Positions 32,638-41,339 of a stretch of DNA of 64,000 nucleotides are shown one piece after another. Position 1 is the first letter of the stretch. Each line of letters opens with the position of its first letter. The position numbers and the translations under genes were made by a program. Source of the stretch: RBG-13-68-16 sp050018455 (lineage in GTDB: Bacteria; Acidobacteriota; Thermoanaerobaculia; Thermoanaerobaculales; Thermoanaerobaculaceae); assembly GCA_050018455.1 (NCBI GenBank), contig JBEKAA010000012.1, positions 1-64,000 on the forward strand. Reading direction: 5' to 3'. The notes below the pieces were generated by a model. That model was not told the DNA's origin. It made no database searches and worked only from the letters and a program-made list of their open reading frames with translations.

Positions 32638-33582
32638 GTGCCGGGCTCCGATCTGGAGCTGGAGATAATCGGCCCCGACGGCGTTCCCGTCGGGGTCGTT
32701 CGCCGTCCACCCCCGCCGCTTCAGCGCGTCTGGCTCCACGTCCTCCTGTTTGTCGTCACCGTTGCATCGACCACGCTCGTCGGCGGAATTGCGTTCGGTG
32801 ACGTACCGCAGGGTTTCAAGGCGCACTCCATCTGGGACCTGCTCTTGCATCCCGCCGTCGTGAGGGCGGGTTTCGAGTTCTCGCTGCCCCTCATTGTGAT
32901 CCTGCTCGCACACGAGATGGGGCACTACGTCGCCTGCAGGTACCACCGGCTGGACGCAACCCTGCCCTTCTTCCTGCCGGTTCCTTTCGGAATAGGGACC
33001 CTTGGGGCGTTCATCCGAATCCGGTCGCCGCTCCTGACCAAGCGGGAATTGTTCGACGTCGGCGCGGCGGGGCCGCTCGCCGGGTTTGTCATCGCACTCC
33101 CCGTGCTGTTCGCCGGGATCGGTCTGTCGACGCCCGTCGCGGAGCTCCCCAAGGGCGGGGTGATGATCTTCGGAGAGCCTCTCGCCTTCAAGGCACTCGC
33201 CTGGCTCGTCCATCCCGACGTGCCCCCGGGTGGCGACCTCATGCTTCACCCCACCGGCTTCGCGGCCTGGTTCGGGCTGCTGGTCACGGCGCTCAACCTG
33301 TTGCCGTTCGGGCAGCTCGACGGCGGGCACATCACCTACGCGTTGTTCGGGCGCTGGCAGCGGCGGGTCGCCTGGCCTCTGCTGGCCGTACTGGTCGTGC
33401 TCGGCTTCTGGTGGACGGGATGGTGGATCTGGGCCGTGATCGCGCTCGTCATGCGGGTACGCCATCCGTGGATCCCGGACGAGGCCGGCGAGCTCGACCC
33501 GAGACGACGCATCCTCGGCTGGATCTGCGTCATCGTCTTCATCCTCTGTTTCACGCCGGAGCCTATCAAGATCCTCCCCTGA
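32638..33582 (+). CDS. Site-2 protease family (M50) membrane metalloprotease
   Basis: An intramembrane zinc protease of 314 residues with about six hydrophobic segments. The zinc motif is LAHEMGHYVACRYH (HExxH, near residue 97), and the third ligand lies in LNLLPFGQLDGGH (near 230), both as expected for M50. The family cleaves membrane-bound anti-sigma factors or other membrane proteins; this compact version without a PDZ domain resembles the widespread site-2 protease group seen in bacteria and plants (EGY-like). GTG start follows the HU stop with no gap. The substrate is unknown; no anti-sigma factor gene is nearby. Confidence 0.88.
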   Translation: MPGSDLELEIIGPDGVPVGVVRRPPPPLQRVWLHVLLFVVTVASTTLVGGIAFGDVPQGFKAHSIWDLLLHPAVVRAGFEFSLPLIVILLAHEMGHYVACRYHRLDATLPFFLPVPFGIGTLGAFIRIRSPLLTKRELFDVGAAGPLAGFVIALPVLFAGIGLSTPVAELPKGGVMIFGEPLAFKALAWLVHPDVPPGGDLMLHPTGFAAWFGLLVTALNLLPFGQLDGGHITYALFGRWQRRVAWPLLAVLVVLGFWWTGWWIWAVIALVMRVRHPWIPDEAGELDPRRRILGWICVIVFILCFTPEPIKILP

Positions 33583-33708
33583 GAGACAGTCGACAGCTTC
33601 CGCCCACCCTCCCACCCAGTTGACAGTTGACAGTCCCCCACCCACCCAAGAAACCCAGGAGGAGATGTAGCCGTTGGCTGTTCGCTTCTGACTGTCGACT
33701 GTCAACTG
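33583..33708. repeat. Inverted array of TTGACAGT words
   Basis: The convergent gap has GACAGTCGACAG and GTTGACAGTTGACAGTC on the left (33587-33636). On the right is ACTGTCGACTGTCAACTGTC followed by AATTGTCGAC (33692-33720), which runs just over the dtd stop. The words are repeated in tandem within each arm and inverted between arms, so a long hairpin can form. No gene is seen. Confidence 0.6.
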
Positions 33709-34170
33709 TCAATTGTCGACTTGCTTCTCAGGGGGATCCTCCCACACGAACGTCACGGGGCCGTCGTTGACCAGCTCAACCTGCATCTCGGCCCGGAACA
33801 CGCCCGTCGCGACTGCCGTGCCGCGGGCGCGCAGCGCCGCTACCAGGGCGGACACTAGAGGCTCCGCCACCTCGGGGCGAGCCGCCCCGACGAAGTCCGG
33901 CCGGCGGCCACGGCGGATCGAACCTGCGAGGGTGACCTGAGAGACGACCAAAATTTCGCCGCCGATCTCGTCGAGCCCGCGGTTCATCGCGCCGCGGTCG
34001 TCCGAGAACACCCGCAGCGTCGAGAAGCGATGGGCCGCCCGCTCCACCTGCTCCGCCCCGTCGCCGGTCTCGACGCCGACGAGCAACGCGAGGCCGCGCC
34101 CGATTGCCCCGACGACCTTGCCATCGACCGTCACCGAGGCGCGGAGGACGCGCTGCACGACAATCCTCAT
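33709..34170 (-). CDS. dtd: D-aminoacyl-tRNA deacylase
   Basis: Removes D-amino acids (and glycine mischarged on tRNA-Ala) from tRNA by hydrolysing the ester bond, using a proofreading pocket. The 153-residue protein has the usual start MRIVVQRVLRASVTVDGKVV, the SQVTLAGS segment (SQFTL in most members, so a Phe to Val change) and the C-terminal NDGPVTFV with the Gly-cisPro motif. ATG at 34170 overlaps the murJ stop by 4 bases, so the two are translationally coupled. The frame reads upstream across murJ only by chance. Confidence 0.93.
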   Translation of the reverse strand: MRIVVQRVLRASVTVDGKVVGAIGRGLALLVGVETGDGAEQVERAAHRFSTLRVFSDDRGAMNRGLDEIGGEILVVSQVTLAGSIRRGRRPDFVGAARPEVAEPLVSALVAALRARGTAVATGVFRAEMQVELVNDGPVTFVWEDPPEKQVDN

Positions 34171-35729
34171 GCCGCCCGCCTCCGCCGCAGGAACTCGCGC
34201 GCCTCCCGCCACTCCTCGGAACCCAGCGCCACAAGAAGGCCCAGGTAGACCGAGCCGCAGAGCAGCGCATAGCAGGAGAGCTGCGCGAGCGAGCGCACGC
34301 TGGTCCGGAGCGGCACCGGGGCGATTCGGTTCAGGTAGAACCCGACCGCCGCGAGGCCGATGGCGGCGATGACGTGGCGTGCCACGGCCGGCAGGACGTC
34401 CAGGAACCGCGGCAGCCGTCTGTGGCGGCCGTCGAGCCACAGAAGCGTCGCGGCGTTGGCGAGCTGTCCCCCGGAGGTCGCCGCCGCCACTCCCTGCACG
34501 CCGAACGGCCTGGTCAGCGTCACGCCGAGAGCGAAGAACACCACGAGGTTGACGATCGACGCGATCACGGGGGAACGCGTGTCGTTCCACGCGAACGAGG
34601 CGCTCGCGAGCAGCTTCGTCAGACCGAGGAACGGCATCCCGAGTGAGTACATCACGAGGGCTGCGGCCGTCGTGTGGACCGCCGACACACTGTACTTGCC
34701 GCCGCCGAAGAACGCTCCTGCCGTGGCCGTCGCGAGCACGACGCTGAACGCGGTGCTGGGCAGCGCGACCGCGGAGAGCAGGCGCATTGCGAACCCCAGC
34801 GTGCCGCGGGCGGCAGCCTCGCTCGCGAGCTTCTCGGCCGCGAGCATCGGCAGCACCGCCGTCGTGAGCTGGACGATCACGACGCCGTAGACCAGCTCGT
34901 TGAGCCGCGAGGCGTTGTAGATGCAGGTCACCGCCCCCTCCCCGACCTCGGATGCGAAGCGGGTCGAGAGCAGGACCGTGAGCGGGTAGATGCCGAGGGT
35001 GGTGACGGTCGGCACCATCTTGGCGAGGACCTGGCGGATCTCCGGGATCGTGAGAACGCCCGGCCCCGGCAGGAGCGGCAGGCCGACGCGGCCGCACGCC
35101 ATCCACTGGACCGCGAACTGGGAGAAGCCGCCGGCCAGCACGCCGACCGCCATCCACTCCGGGCGACCGCCGAGCACGACCACGGCGGTGACCGTCCCGG
35201 CCACGATGCAGAGGTTCAGGCCTATCGGCGTCGACGCCGGCAGCAGGAAGCGGTCCGACGCGTTGAGCACGCCCTGGGCGAGCGCCGCCAGCGAGATCAG
35301 GCCGAGGTACGGGAACATCAGTCGGGTCAGACGCACGGTGAGCGCGAATTTCTCCGGGTTCGCCGCGAACTTCGCCGCGAACAGGTGCACAAGCCACGGC
35401 GCCGCGAGGACCCCGAAGGCGACCACGACGGGGAGCGCCAGCAGCAGGAGCGAGGTCATCGCCCGCACGAACGCCCGCGACCTGGCCTCGTCGCCGTGCG
35501 ACTTGAGCTCCGCGAGCGTCGGGATGAACGCGGCGTGGAGAGCACCCTCGGCCAGCAACTGCCTGAACATGTTGGGGATGCGGAAGGCCGTGTAGAACGC
35601 GTCGGCGACCAGCCCCGCCCCGAGCAGGTAGGCCACCACCTTGTCGCGGATCAGACCGGAGATCCGGCTCGCGAGCGTTACCGCCGCCATACCGCCGGTG
35701 GCCGTCAGGAGTCGCTTCTTGGTCGACAC
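34167..35729 (-). CDS. murJ: Lipid II flippase MurJ
   Basis: Flips lipid-linked peptidoglycan precursor across the inner membrane. The 520-residue protein has about fourteen hydrophobic segments, and the N-terminal run LASRISGLIRDKVVAYLLG with AFYTAFRIPNMFRQLLAEGA is the MviN/MurJ hallmark, including the conserved arginines of the central cavity. The GTG at 35729 starts right before the first helix. A GGAGG abuts it too closely, so an upstream TTG at 35750 is a real alternative. It is coupled to dtd downstream and divergent from ssb. Confidence 0.93.
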   Translation of the reverse strand: MSTKKRLLTATGGMAAVTLASRISGLIRDKVVAYLLGAGLVADAFYTAFRIPNMFRQLLAEGALHAAFIPTLAELKSHGDEARSRAFVRAMTSLLLLALPVVVAFGVLAAPWLVHLFAAKFAANPEKFALTVRLTRLMFPYLGLISLAALAQGVLNASDRFLLPASTPIGLNLCIVAGTVTAVVVLGGRPEWMAVGVLAGGFSQFAVQWMACGRVGLPLLPGPGVLTIPEIRQVLAKMVPTVTTLGIYPLTVLLSTRFASEVGEGAVTCIYNASRLNELVYGVVIVQLTTAVLPMLAAEKLASEAAARGTLGFAMRLLSAVALPSTAFSVVLATATAGAFFGGGKYSVSAVHTTAAALVMYSLGMPFLGLTKLLASASFAWNDTRSPVIASIVNLVVFFALGVTLTRPFGVQGVAAATSGGQLANAATLLWLDGRHRRLPRFLDVLPAVARHVIAAIGLAAVGFYLNRIAPVPLRTSVRSLAQLSCYALLCGSVYLGLLVALGSEEWREAREFLRRRRAA

Positions 35730-35849
35730 CTCCGGCACTGTAGCAAACAACGTTCAGCGAGGCCTATCTCCCGCCGGCGGACACTGGCCTCTCGTTTTTG
35801 CGCCGGCGCTCTGGTACGCTAGGTCACCGTCCACGCCGGGAGGCGAGCA

Positions 35850-36275
35850 ATGAGCGTCAACAAGGCGATCCTGATTGGCAACATAGGCCGCGATGTGGAG
35901 CTGCGGCACAGCACCAGTGGCATGGCCGTGGCCAAGTTCGCGCTGGCGACCAACGAACGGCGAAAGGATAAGGAAGGTAAGTGGCAGGACCAGACGGAGT
36001 GGCACAACATCGTGGCGTTCGGAAAGCTCGCCGAGTTCTGCGGCCAGTACCTCGGCAAGGGCCGAGCCGTCTACGTTGAGGGTTCGATCCGCACCCGCAC
36101 ATACGACGACGACAAGGGGAACCGGCGCTACTTCACAGAGATCATCGCGCAAACGATCCGCTTCGTGGGACCCAAGCCGCAAGGCGTCGAAGCCGGTGGT
36201 GGTGGAAGCGGCGCGGGCGGCGGCGGCGAGTCGCCTGAGTTCCCGCCCGAGAGCGAGGACGACATCCCGTTCTGA
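35850..36275 (+). CDS. ssb: Single-stranded DNA-binding protein
   Basis: Binds ssDNA as a tetramer in replication, recombination and repair. The 141-residue protein has an OB fold (about 1-108: SVNKAILIGNIGRDVELRHS, TEWHNIVAFGKLAEFCGQYL, GKGRAVYVEGSIRTRTY). A glycine-rich linker and the acidic tip SEDDIPF, which docks partner proteins, complete the family plan. ATG at 35850 is preceded by GGGAGG. A small zinc-finger gene and asnB follow on the same strand after a strong hairpin. Confidence 0.96.
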   Translation: MSVNKAILIGNIGRDVELRHSTSGMAVAKFALATNERRKDKEGKWQDQTEWHNIVAFGKLAEFCGQYLGKGRAVYVEGSIRTRTYDDDKGNRRYFTEIIAQTIRFVGPKPQGVEAGGGGSGAGGGGESPEFPPESEDDIPF

Positions 36276-36335
36276 GCCGAGGCGAGACCGCACGCAGATG
36301 GACCGCGGGGGTACGAGCCCCGCTCGGCATGACAA

Positions 36336-36369
36336 CCCTGGGGACCCGCAACGTTCGGGGTCCCCAGGG
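36336..36369 (+). terminator. Strong perfect hairpin between ssb and the next gene
   Basis: CCCTGGGGACCC (36336-36347) and GGGTCCCCAGGG (36358-36369) pair perfectly over 12 bp with a 10-base loop. It lies about 60 bases after the ssb stop. No T-run follows, so it may be a non-canonical terminator, an RNA-stability element or a protein-binding dyad. Confidence 0.5.
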
Positions 36370-36447
36370 CCGAGTCGGTGACGGCGGACCCGGGCTTCGA
36401 GCCGACGACACCTGGCGCGGGCGAGCGGGCATCCCGCAGGAGGAACG

Positions 36448-36675
36448 ATGGCAGGACCGGTCTGGAGATTCATCGACGGCCTGGAGGGCACCTGCGACGC
36501 CTGCCTCCGAAAGTGCAAGGGCATGTACGTCGAGGGTGAAGTCGCGGACAACAAACTGGGAGCGGTGCGCTCCGTTTGCCCCACCTGCGCGGAGAACGTA
36601 AGAGGCCTGGTGGTCTCGGGCGAAGCCGGAGGCCGAGTCGTGGCGCCGGCCTACGCGCACAACGCCCTAGAGTAG
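36448..36675 (+). CDS. Small protein with two CxxC pairs
   Basis: A 75-residue protein not assigned to a family. It has CDACLRKC near residue 16 and CPTC near 45, giving a probable single zinc-binding site between two CxxC pairs. Start ATG at 36448 is preceded by GGAGGAACG. It ends 15 bases before asnB, so it probably shares that transcript. The clear ribosome-binding site and cysteine pattern suggest a real gene; function unknown, possibly nucleic-acid or protein binding. Confidence 0.6.
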   Translation: MAGPVWRFIDGLEGTCDACLRKCKGMYVEGEVADNKLGAVRSVCPTCAENVRGLVVSGEAGGRVVAPAYAHNALE

Positions 36676-36690
36676 CGGGGAGCGTTCGTC

Positions 36691-38520
36691 ATGTGCGGGA
36701 TTGCGGGGATCTTCGCATTCGACCCGCGGGCCGGCCAGGTCGACCGCGAAGAGCTGCGGACGATCCGCGACGCGATGAGCCCGCGTGGCCCGGACGGATT
36801 CGGCGAGTGGCTCTCCGCCGACGGCCGAGTGGGGCTCGCGCATCGCCGTCTCTCCATCATCGACCTCTCGGACGCAGCCGCCCAGCCGATGGTGGCGAGC
36901 GACGGCGAACTCGTCATTACCTTCAACGGCGAGATATACAACTTCCGCGACTTGCGACGCGAACTCGAAGCCGAAGGCCACCGCTTCCGCACCACGTCCG
37001 ACACCGAGGTGCTGCTCGAGCTCTACAAGGCCCGCGGCGCCGGGATGCTGGCCCGGCTGCGGGGGATGTTCGCGTTCGCGCTCTGGGACGGCACGAACCG
37101 CAGGATGCTGCTCGCCCGCGACATCTACGGGATCAAGCCGCTCTACATCGCCGAGGACGGCGGCACCGTGCGCGTGGCTTCGCAAGTCAAGGCCCTGCTC
37201 GCGGGAGGGAGGGTGCCCAGGCGACAGGACACGGCCGGCGTCGCGGGGTTCTTCCTGCGCGGTTACGTTCCCGAGCCGTTCACCCTCTACCGGGCCGTCC
37301 GCTCCCTGCCCGCGGGCTCCTTCGCATGGGTGGGCGAGCGCGGCGTCAGCGACCCGCAGCAGTTCGCCTCGGTCCCCGCGATCCTGGCCGACGCGGCCGA
37401 CCGCGCCGTGCCGATGTCGGACGAGGAGCTGCAGGCAGGGTTCCGGCACGCCTTCCTGGAGTCGGTCCGCTATCACCTCGTCGCCGACGTGCGCGTCGGG
37501 GTGTTCCTCTCGTCCGGGCGCGACTCGACATCCACGCTGGCTCTCGCGCGCGAGGCGGGCGCGACCGACCTCAAGACGGTCACCCTGTCGTTCGCGAACT
37601 ACCAGGGGACCCATCGGGACGAGGCGCCGCTCGCGGAGGAGGTGGCAAGGCACTACCACACGGACCATTCGACCGTGACCATCTCGAAGGCGCAGTTCCT
37701 GGCCGAGTTCGACCGCATCATTCTGTCAATGGACCAACCGACCACGGACGCGATCAACTCGTACCTCGTCAGCTGGGCGGCGGCGCAGTGCGGACTCAAG
37801 GTCGCGTTGTCCGGCACCGGCGGTGACGAGCTGCTCGGCGGCTACGGGACGTATCGCAAGGTTCCCCTCATGGTGAAATACTCGCGCCTCCCATCGAAGG
37901 TACCTCTGCTCCCCGAGGCGCTCCATCGCACCTACATGGCCCTGACGCCGAAGCGAAGCACGCACATCAGCCAGAAGCACGGCTCTGTCCTCATCTACGG
38001 TCCGACCTATGCCGGCGCCTACTTGCTCAAGCGCGCGGTGTTCATGCCGTGGGACCTGCCCGAGCTCATGGGCCCCGACGCGGCGCGGGACGGCCTCGAG
38101 CGTCTCGGCATGGTCGGCCTCATCGAGCAGGCCCTGTCGCCCGACCCGCGGCAGCCGTTCCTGCGGATGGTCGCGCTCGAGTCGTGCCTGTACATGCGCG
38201 ACCAGTTGCTGCGTGACATCGATTGGGCGAGCATGGCCCATTCGCTCGAGGTCCGAGTGCCGCTCGTCGAGCATCACTTGTTGCGCGAGGTCGCCCCGCT
38301 GCTCGTCACCTCCCGAGGCAACCGCAAGCTCTACCTCGCCAGGAGCCCGGCAGCCGGGCTACCTCCGGCGGTGTACACCCGGGGCAAGACCGGGTTCTCG
38401 GTGCCGGTGCGGGAGTGGATGCTGGGCGGAGAGCGGGGCGGAAAGGGCAAGGAGTTCGGCCGGCGAGGGTGGGCGCGCCACCTCTACAACACGGCTTTCC
38501 GCCCCGACGACGGACTCTGA
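36691..38520 (+). CDS. asnB: Asparagine synthase (glutamine-hydrolysing)
   Basis: Transfers ammonia from glutamine to a carboxyl group of aspartate, or of another acid in envelope-sugar pathways. The 609-residue product has the N-terminal class II glutaminase domain, with nucleophile Cys2 (MCGIAGIFAF), RRLSIIDLS and FNGEIYNF, and the synthetase domain with the ATP PP-loop at about residue 275. The PP-loop reads FLSSGRDSTS rather than the usual LSGGLDSS, so two positions are changed while Ser and Asp are kept. GTGGDELLGGY follows near 375. It could be a dedicated asparagine synthetase or an exopolysaccharide-type AsnB homologue; a glycosyltransferase gene converges on it. Confidence 0.88.
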   Translation: MCGIAGIFAFDPRAGQVDREELRTIRDAMSPRGPDGFGEWLSADGRVGLAHRRLSIIDLSDAAAQPMVASDGELVITFNGEIYNFRDLRRELEAEGHRFRTTSDTEVLLELYKARGAGMLARLRGMFAFALWDGTNRRMLLARDIYGIKPLYIAEDGGTVRVASQVKALLAGGRVPRRQDTAGVAGFFLRGYVPEPFTLYRAVRSLPAGSFAWVGERGVSDPQQFASVPAILADAADRAVPMSDEELQAGFRHAFLESVRYHLVADVRVGVFLSSGRDSTSTLALAREAGATDLKTVTLSFANYQGTHRDEAPLAEEVARHYHTDHSTVTISKAQFLAEFDRIILSMDQPTTDAINSYLVSWAAAQCGLKVALSGTGGDELLGGYGTYRKVPLMVKYSRLPSKVPLLPEALHRTYMALTPKRSTHISQKHGSVLIYGPTYAGAYLLKRAVFMPWDLPELMGPDAARDGLERLGMVGLIEQALSPDPRQPFLRMVALESCLYMRDQLLRDIDWASMAHSLEVRVPLVEHHLLREVAPLLVTSRGNRKLYLARSPAAGLPPAVYTRGKTGFSVPVREWMLGGERGGKGKEFGRRGWARHLYNTAFRPDDGL

Positions 38521-38619
38521 ACCCCGGGCGCCGCGGCACGGGAGGTTGTGGATCTTCGGCCGGCGATAGCAGCAAAAGAGCGCGCAGCGCTGGAGGCGCC
38601 GCCACCGGGTGCTTCCGCG

Positions 38620-39723
38620 TCACCGCGCCTGTCGGCCGCGCGGACCGATCACCGAGCCGATCAGCCCGATGTACCGCCGGGCGTATCCGGCGAGCTCGAA
38701 CCGATCGGCCCTGAGACGAGCGGCCTTTCCCAGACGTTGGCGGAGACCGGCGTCACAACAAACCTGCAAGAGCGCGGTGTGCCATTCGTCGTGTGAGCCG
38801 GCCAAGATCCCGGTCTCGCCGTCGATGACAACTTCGCGGTTTGCCCCGGCCGGGGACGCCACCGTCGGCAGACCTGCGGCCGCGTACTGAATGCACCTAA
38901 AGCCGGCCTTCCCCCGAGTCCAGGGATCGTCCGCGAGCGGCGCCAACCCCACGTCGCAGGAGGCAAGGGCGGTGCCCTCCCCCGACGCCGACCACGGCAC
39001 GTGTACGCACGGTATTCCCGCCATCTGCGGCAGGCGGTCGGAGATCACCCGCAGCTCGAAGTCGACCCCGTCGGTCCGGAGACGGTGCAGAACCGGCTCG
39101 AGGCCCTCCAGGTAACACAGGTTGCTCCCCAACCCGATCCACGCGAGCCTGACGCGCTCTCTCGGTGGAAGGGAAGCCTGCGGTTGTGCGGCCAGGTCGA
39201 CCGGCGTATGGAGCACCTCGATGCACCTGGCCGCCGGCCCGATCATGTCGGCAAGCGACCTGGATCCCGCGACAACGAGTTGACACCGCTCGGCCATCCT
39301 CCGAAAGCGACGCCGGCGCCACCCTGCCTGCGAGGGCGCCTCCCCGGTCCGCCGCGGGCGCCGGAACATGATCGCGTCGTCCACGTCCAGGATCCACGAC
39401 CTGCAGAGCCGGTTGACGTACGCGCGCTCGCCGGCCAGCAGCTTGACCTGCTGGAAGATCAGCAGGTCGCACGAGCGCAGCTCGCCCGCGAGCCGGACGA
39501 CCCGGAGCCACTCGCGTCCGCGGCCGAGGGCGATGGTGCGCACCTCGATCCCCCGGCCTTCCATCAGCGGCCGCATGGCTGCCATGCGCAGGCGGAACGA
39601 AGGCATCGCGGGGTCGTACGTCACCAGCCCGACGGCCGGACTCCGTCCGCACACGAGCGCCAGCGGTCGGTCGGCGGTAGCTGACCCCGCCGCCACCCCG
39701 GGGGAACCGCCCATGATTGTCAT
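38620..39723 (-). CDS. Glycosyltransferase (GT-B fold)
   Basis: A probable sugar transferase of 367 residues. The N-terminal domain has AVGLVTYDPAMPSFRLRM and WILDVDDAIMFRRP; the C-terminal domain has RLAWIGLGSNLCYLEGLEPV, VGLAPLADDPWTRGKAGFRC and IQYAAAGLPTVASPAGANREVV. That is the nucleotide-sugar-binding half of GT4-like enzymes, but the usual Glu-x7-Glu is replaced by Lys/Gln positions. The start is uncertain between ATG 39723 and ATG 39714, nine bases apart. The gene is single and convergent with asnB. Probably cell-surface glycan synthesis; donor and acceptor unknown. Confidence 0.72.
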   Translation of the reverse strand: MTIMGGSPGVAAGSATADRPLALVCGRSPAVGLVTYDPAMPSFRLRMAAMRPLMEGRGIEVRTIALGRGREWLRVVRLAGELRSCDLLIFQQVKLLAGERAYVNRLCRSWILDVDDAIMFRRPRRTGEAPSQAGWRRRRFRRMAERCQLVVAGSRSLADMIGPAARCIEVLHTPVDLAAQPQASLPPRERVRLAWIGLGSNLCYLEGLEPVLHRLRTDGVDFELRVISDRLPQMAGIPCVHVPWSASGEGTALASCDVGLAPLADDPWTRGKAGFRCIQYAAAGLPTVASPAGANREVVIDGETGILAGSHDEWHTALLQVCCDAGLRQRLGKAARLRADRFELAGYARRYIGLIGSVIGPRGRQAR

Positions 39724-39891
39724 CGGCCTATCAAGTTGCACCATACCATACCCATGCACCAAGACCGCGGAATCTTGCATACGGTTACGTCTGCGCCTCA
39801 CCGCGAGCCGCGAGCCGCGAGGAGCGCCGGCATGATAGTCGTCGGAGGGCCCATCACTGCCTATGTTGCCCTACGTTTGAACGCTCCGGCT

Positions 39892-41136
39892 CTACGGCTT
39901 TCCGGTAGTCGACACCGCTGCACGGCCTTTGGCGACGAAGACCCACGCGGCGCCGGCATTGGAGCTGTCTCCCCACCCGCCCACGATGGCGGTGCTGCCG
40001 TCCGCCGAGATCGCCACCGAGAAACCCTGCTGGGCAGCCCCAGCGGCCGCCGTACCGACCAGCTTGCTGCCCTGCTGTGACCACACGCCCTCACTGCGTG
40101 TGTACACCCACGCGGCGCCGGCACCGGATCCGTCCCTCGGTCCGCCGACGATTGCGACATTCCCGTCCCCCGAGATCGCCACCGACCAGCCCAGATACGC
40201 AGCCCCGGCGGCGCCTGTGGCGGCAAGCTCGCTGCCCTGCCGCGACCACACCCCCAGGTTGCGCGTGTACACCCACGCGGTGCCGACGTTGGCGTTGTCA
40301 CCGGGTCCGCCGACGATGGCGGTGGCGCCGTCCCCCGCGATCGCTACCGACCAACCCTGCATTGCACTCCCGACGGCGCCCGTGCCGATCAGCTTGCTGC
40401 CCTGCTGTGACCACACCCCCCGGCTGCGCGTGAAGACCCACGCAGCGCCGGCATCGGAGTTGTCCTGGTACCCCCCGACGATGACGGTGGTGCCGTCCGC
40501 CGAGATCGCCACCGAGATGCCCTGGCGGGCAGCTCCGACGGCGCCGCTGCCGACGAACTTACCGCCCTGCTGCGACCACACCCCTCCGCTGCGGGTGAAC
40601 ACCCATGCGGCCCCGGCGGCGAAGTTGTCGGTGTGCCCCCCAACGATGGCGGTGGTGCCATCCGCCGAAATCGCCACCGAGATGCCCTGGCGGGCGGCCC
40701 CGACGGCGCCGCTGCCGACCAGCTTGCTGCCCTGCTGCGACCACACGCCCTCACTGCGTGTGTATACCCACGCGGCGCCGGCATTGTTATTGTCGGAAGG
40801 TCCGCCGACGATGGCGGTGTTGCCGTCCGCCGAGATCGCCACCGACCAGCCCTGCTCGGCGACCCCAACGGCATCCGTGCCGATCAACTTGCCGCCCTGT
40901 TGCGACCAAACTCCCCCACTGCAGGTGTACACCCACGCCGCTCCGGCATTGGAGTTGTCTCCCCACCCGCCCACGATGGCGGTGGCGCCGTCCGCCGAAA
41001 TCGCCACCGAGTGAGCCTGCCGGGCAGCCCCGACGGCAGCCGCGCCGACCAGCTTGCTCCCCTGCTGGGTGATCTGCGCCTGCGCTGAATGCGCAAGAAA
41101 CACCATCCCGAGGACCGCACCCGCATGCCGTACCAT
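39892..41136 (-). CDS. Secreted protein of seven 55-residue beta-propeller-like repeats
   Basis: A signal peptide (MVRHAGAVLGMVFLAHSAQA) is followed by seven tandem repeats of about 55 residues. Each has the plan WSQQGSKLVG, VGAARQGISVAISADG, TAIVGG with a D/N-rich loop, then NAGAAWVYTRSGGV. The pattern resembles FG-GAP/integrin-alpha propeller blades as found in many secreted bacterial proteins, and seven repeats would close a seven-bladed propeller. The repeats are also strongly alike at DNA level (period 165 bases), indicating recent duplication. ATG at 41136 is chosen for the signal peptide; a longer frame runs into the tRNA gene and is artefactual. No catalytic residues are evident; an adhesion role is a guess. 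Confidence 0.75.
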   Translation of the reverse strand: MVRHAGAVLGMVFLAHSAQAQITQQGSKLVGAAAVGAARQAHSVAISADGATAIVGGWGDNSNAGAAWVYTCSGGVWSQQGGKLIGTDAVGVAEQGWSVAISADGNTAIVGGPSDNNNAGAAWVYTRSEGVWSQQGSKLVGSGAVGAARQGISVAISADGTTAIVGGHTDNFAAGAAWVFTRSGGVWSQQGGKFVGSGAVGAARQGISVAISADGTTVIVGGYQDNSDAGAAWVFTRSRGVWSQQGSKLIGTGAVGSAMQGWSVAIAGDGATAIVGGPGDNANVGTAWVYTRNLGVWSRQGSELAATGAAGAAYLGWSVAISGDGNVAIVGGPRDGSGAGAAWVYTRSEGVWSQQGSKLVGTAAAGAAQQGFSVAISADGSTAIVGGWGDSSNAGAAWVFVAKGRAAVSTTGKP

Positions 41137-41172
41137 TGTCTTCTCCACTACCGCCGGTAGCCTGAAGAACAT

Positions 41173-41249
41173 TGGCGGGGCTGAGAGGACTTGAACCTCC
41201 GACACGCGGTTTAGGAAACCGCTGCTCTATCCAACTGAGCTACAGCCCC
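41173..41249 (-). tRNA. tRNA-Arg (anticodon CCU)
   Basis: On the minus strand the acceptor stem GGGGCTG (41249-41243) pairs with CAGCCCC (41183-41177). The D arm GCTCAGTTGGATAGAGC, the anticodon stem GCGGT/ACCGC around loop TTCCTAA (anticodon CCT) and the T arm with GGTTCAAGTCC are all standard. Discriminator G (41176) and an encoded CCA (41175-41173) follow. It reads AGG codons. The repeat-protein gene begins 36 bases after its 3' end on the same strand. Confidence 0.97.
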
Positions 41250-41339
41250 GCGGATGGGAATCCTAGTCGGACGAAACAGAAAGCACAACCCCGAGGCGGC
41301 CGTGTCTTTCCGTCGCCTGGCCGTTGATGAAACGCCAGG

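Noticed and set aside
39900..41080. Regular 165-base repeats considered as a CRISPR array
   Set aside because: Period is far too long, there are no unique spacers, and the repeats encode in-frame protein repeats.
41137..41205. N-terminal extension of the repeat protein beginning MSEVQVLSAPP
   Set aside because: It is translated from the tRNA-Arg gene on the same strand and is a common artefact; the ATG at 41136 begins a proper signal peptide.
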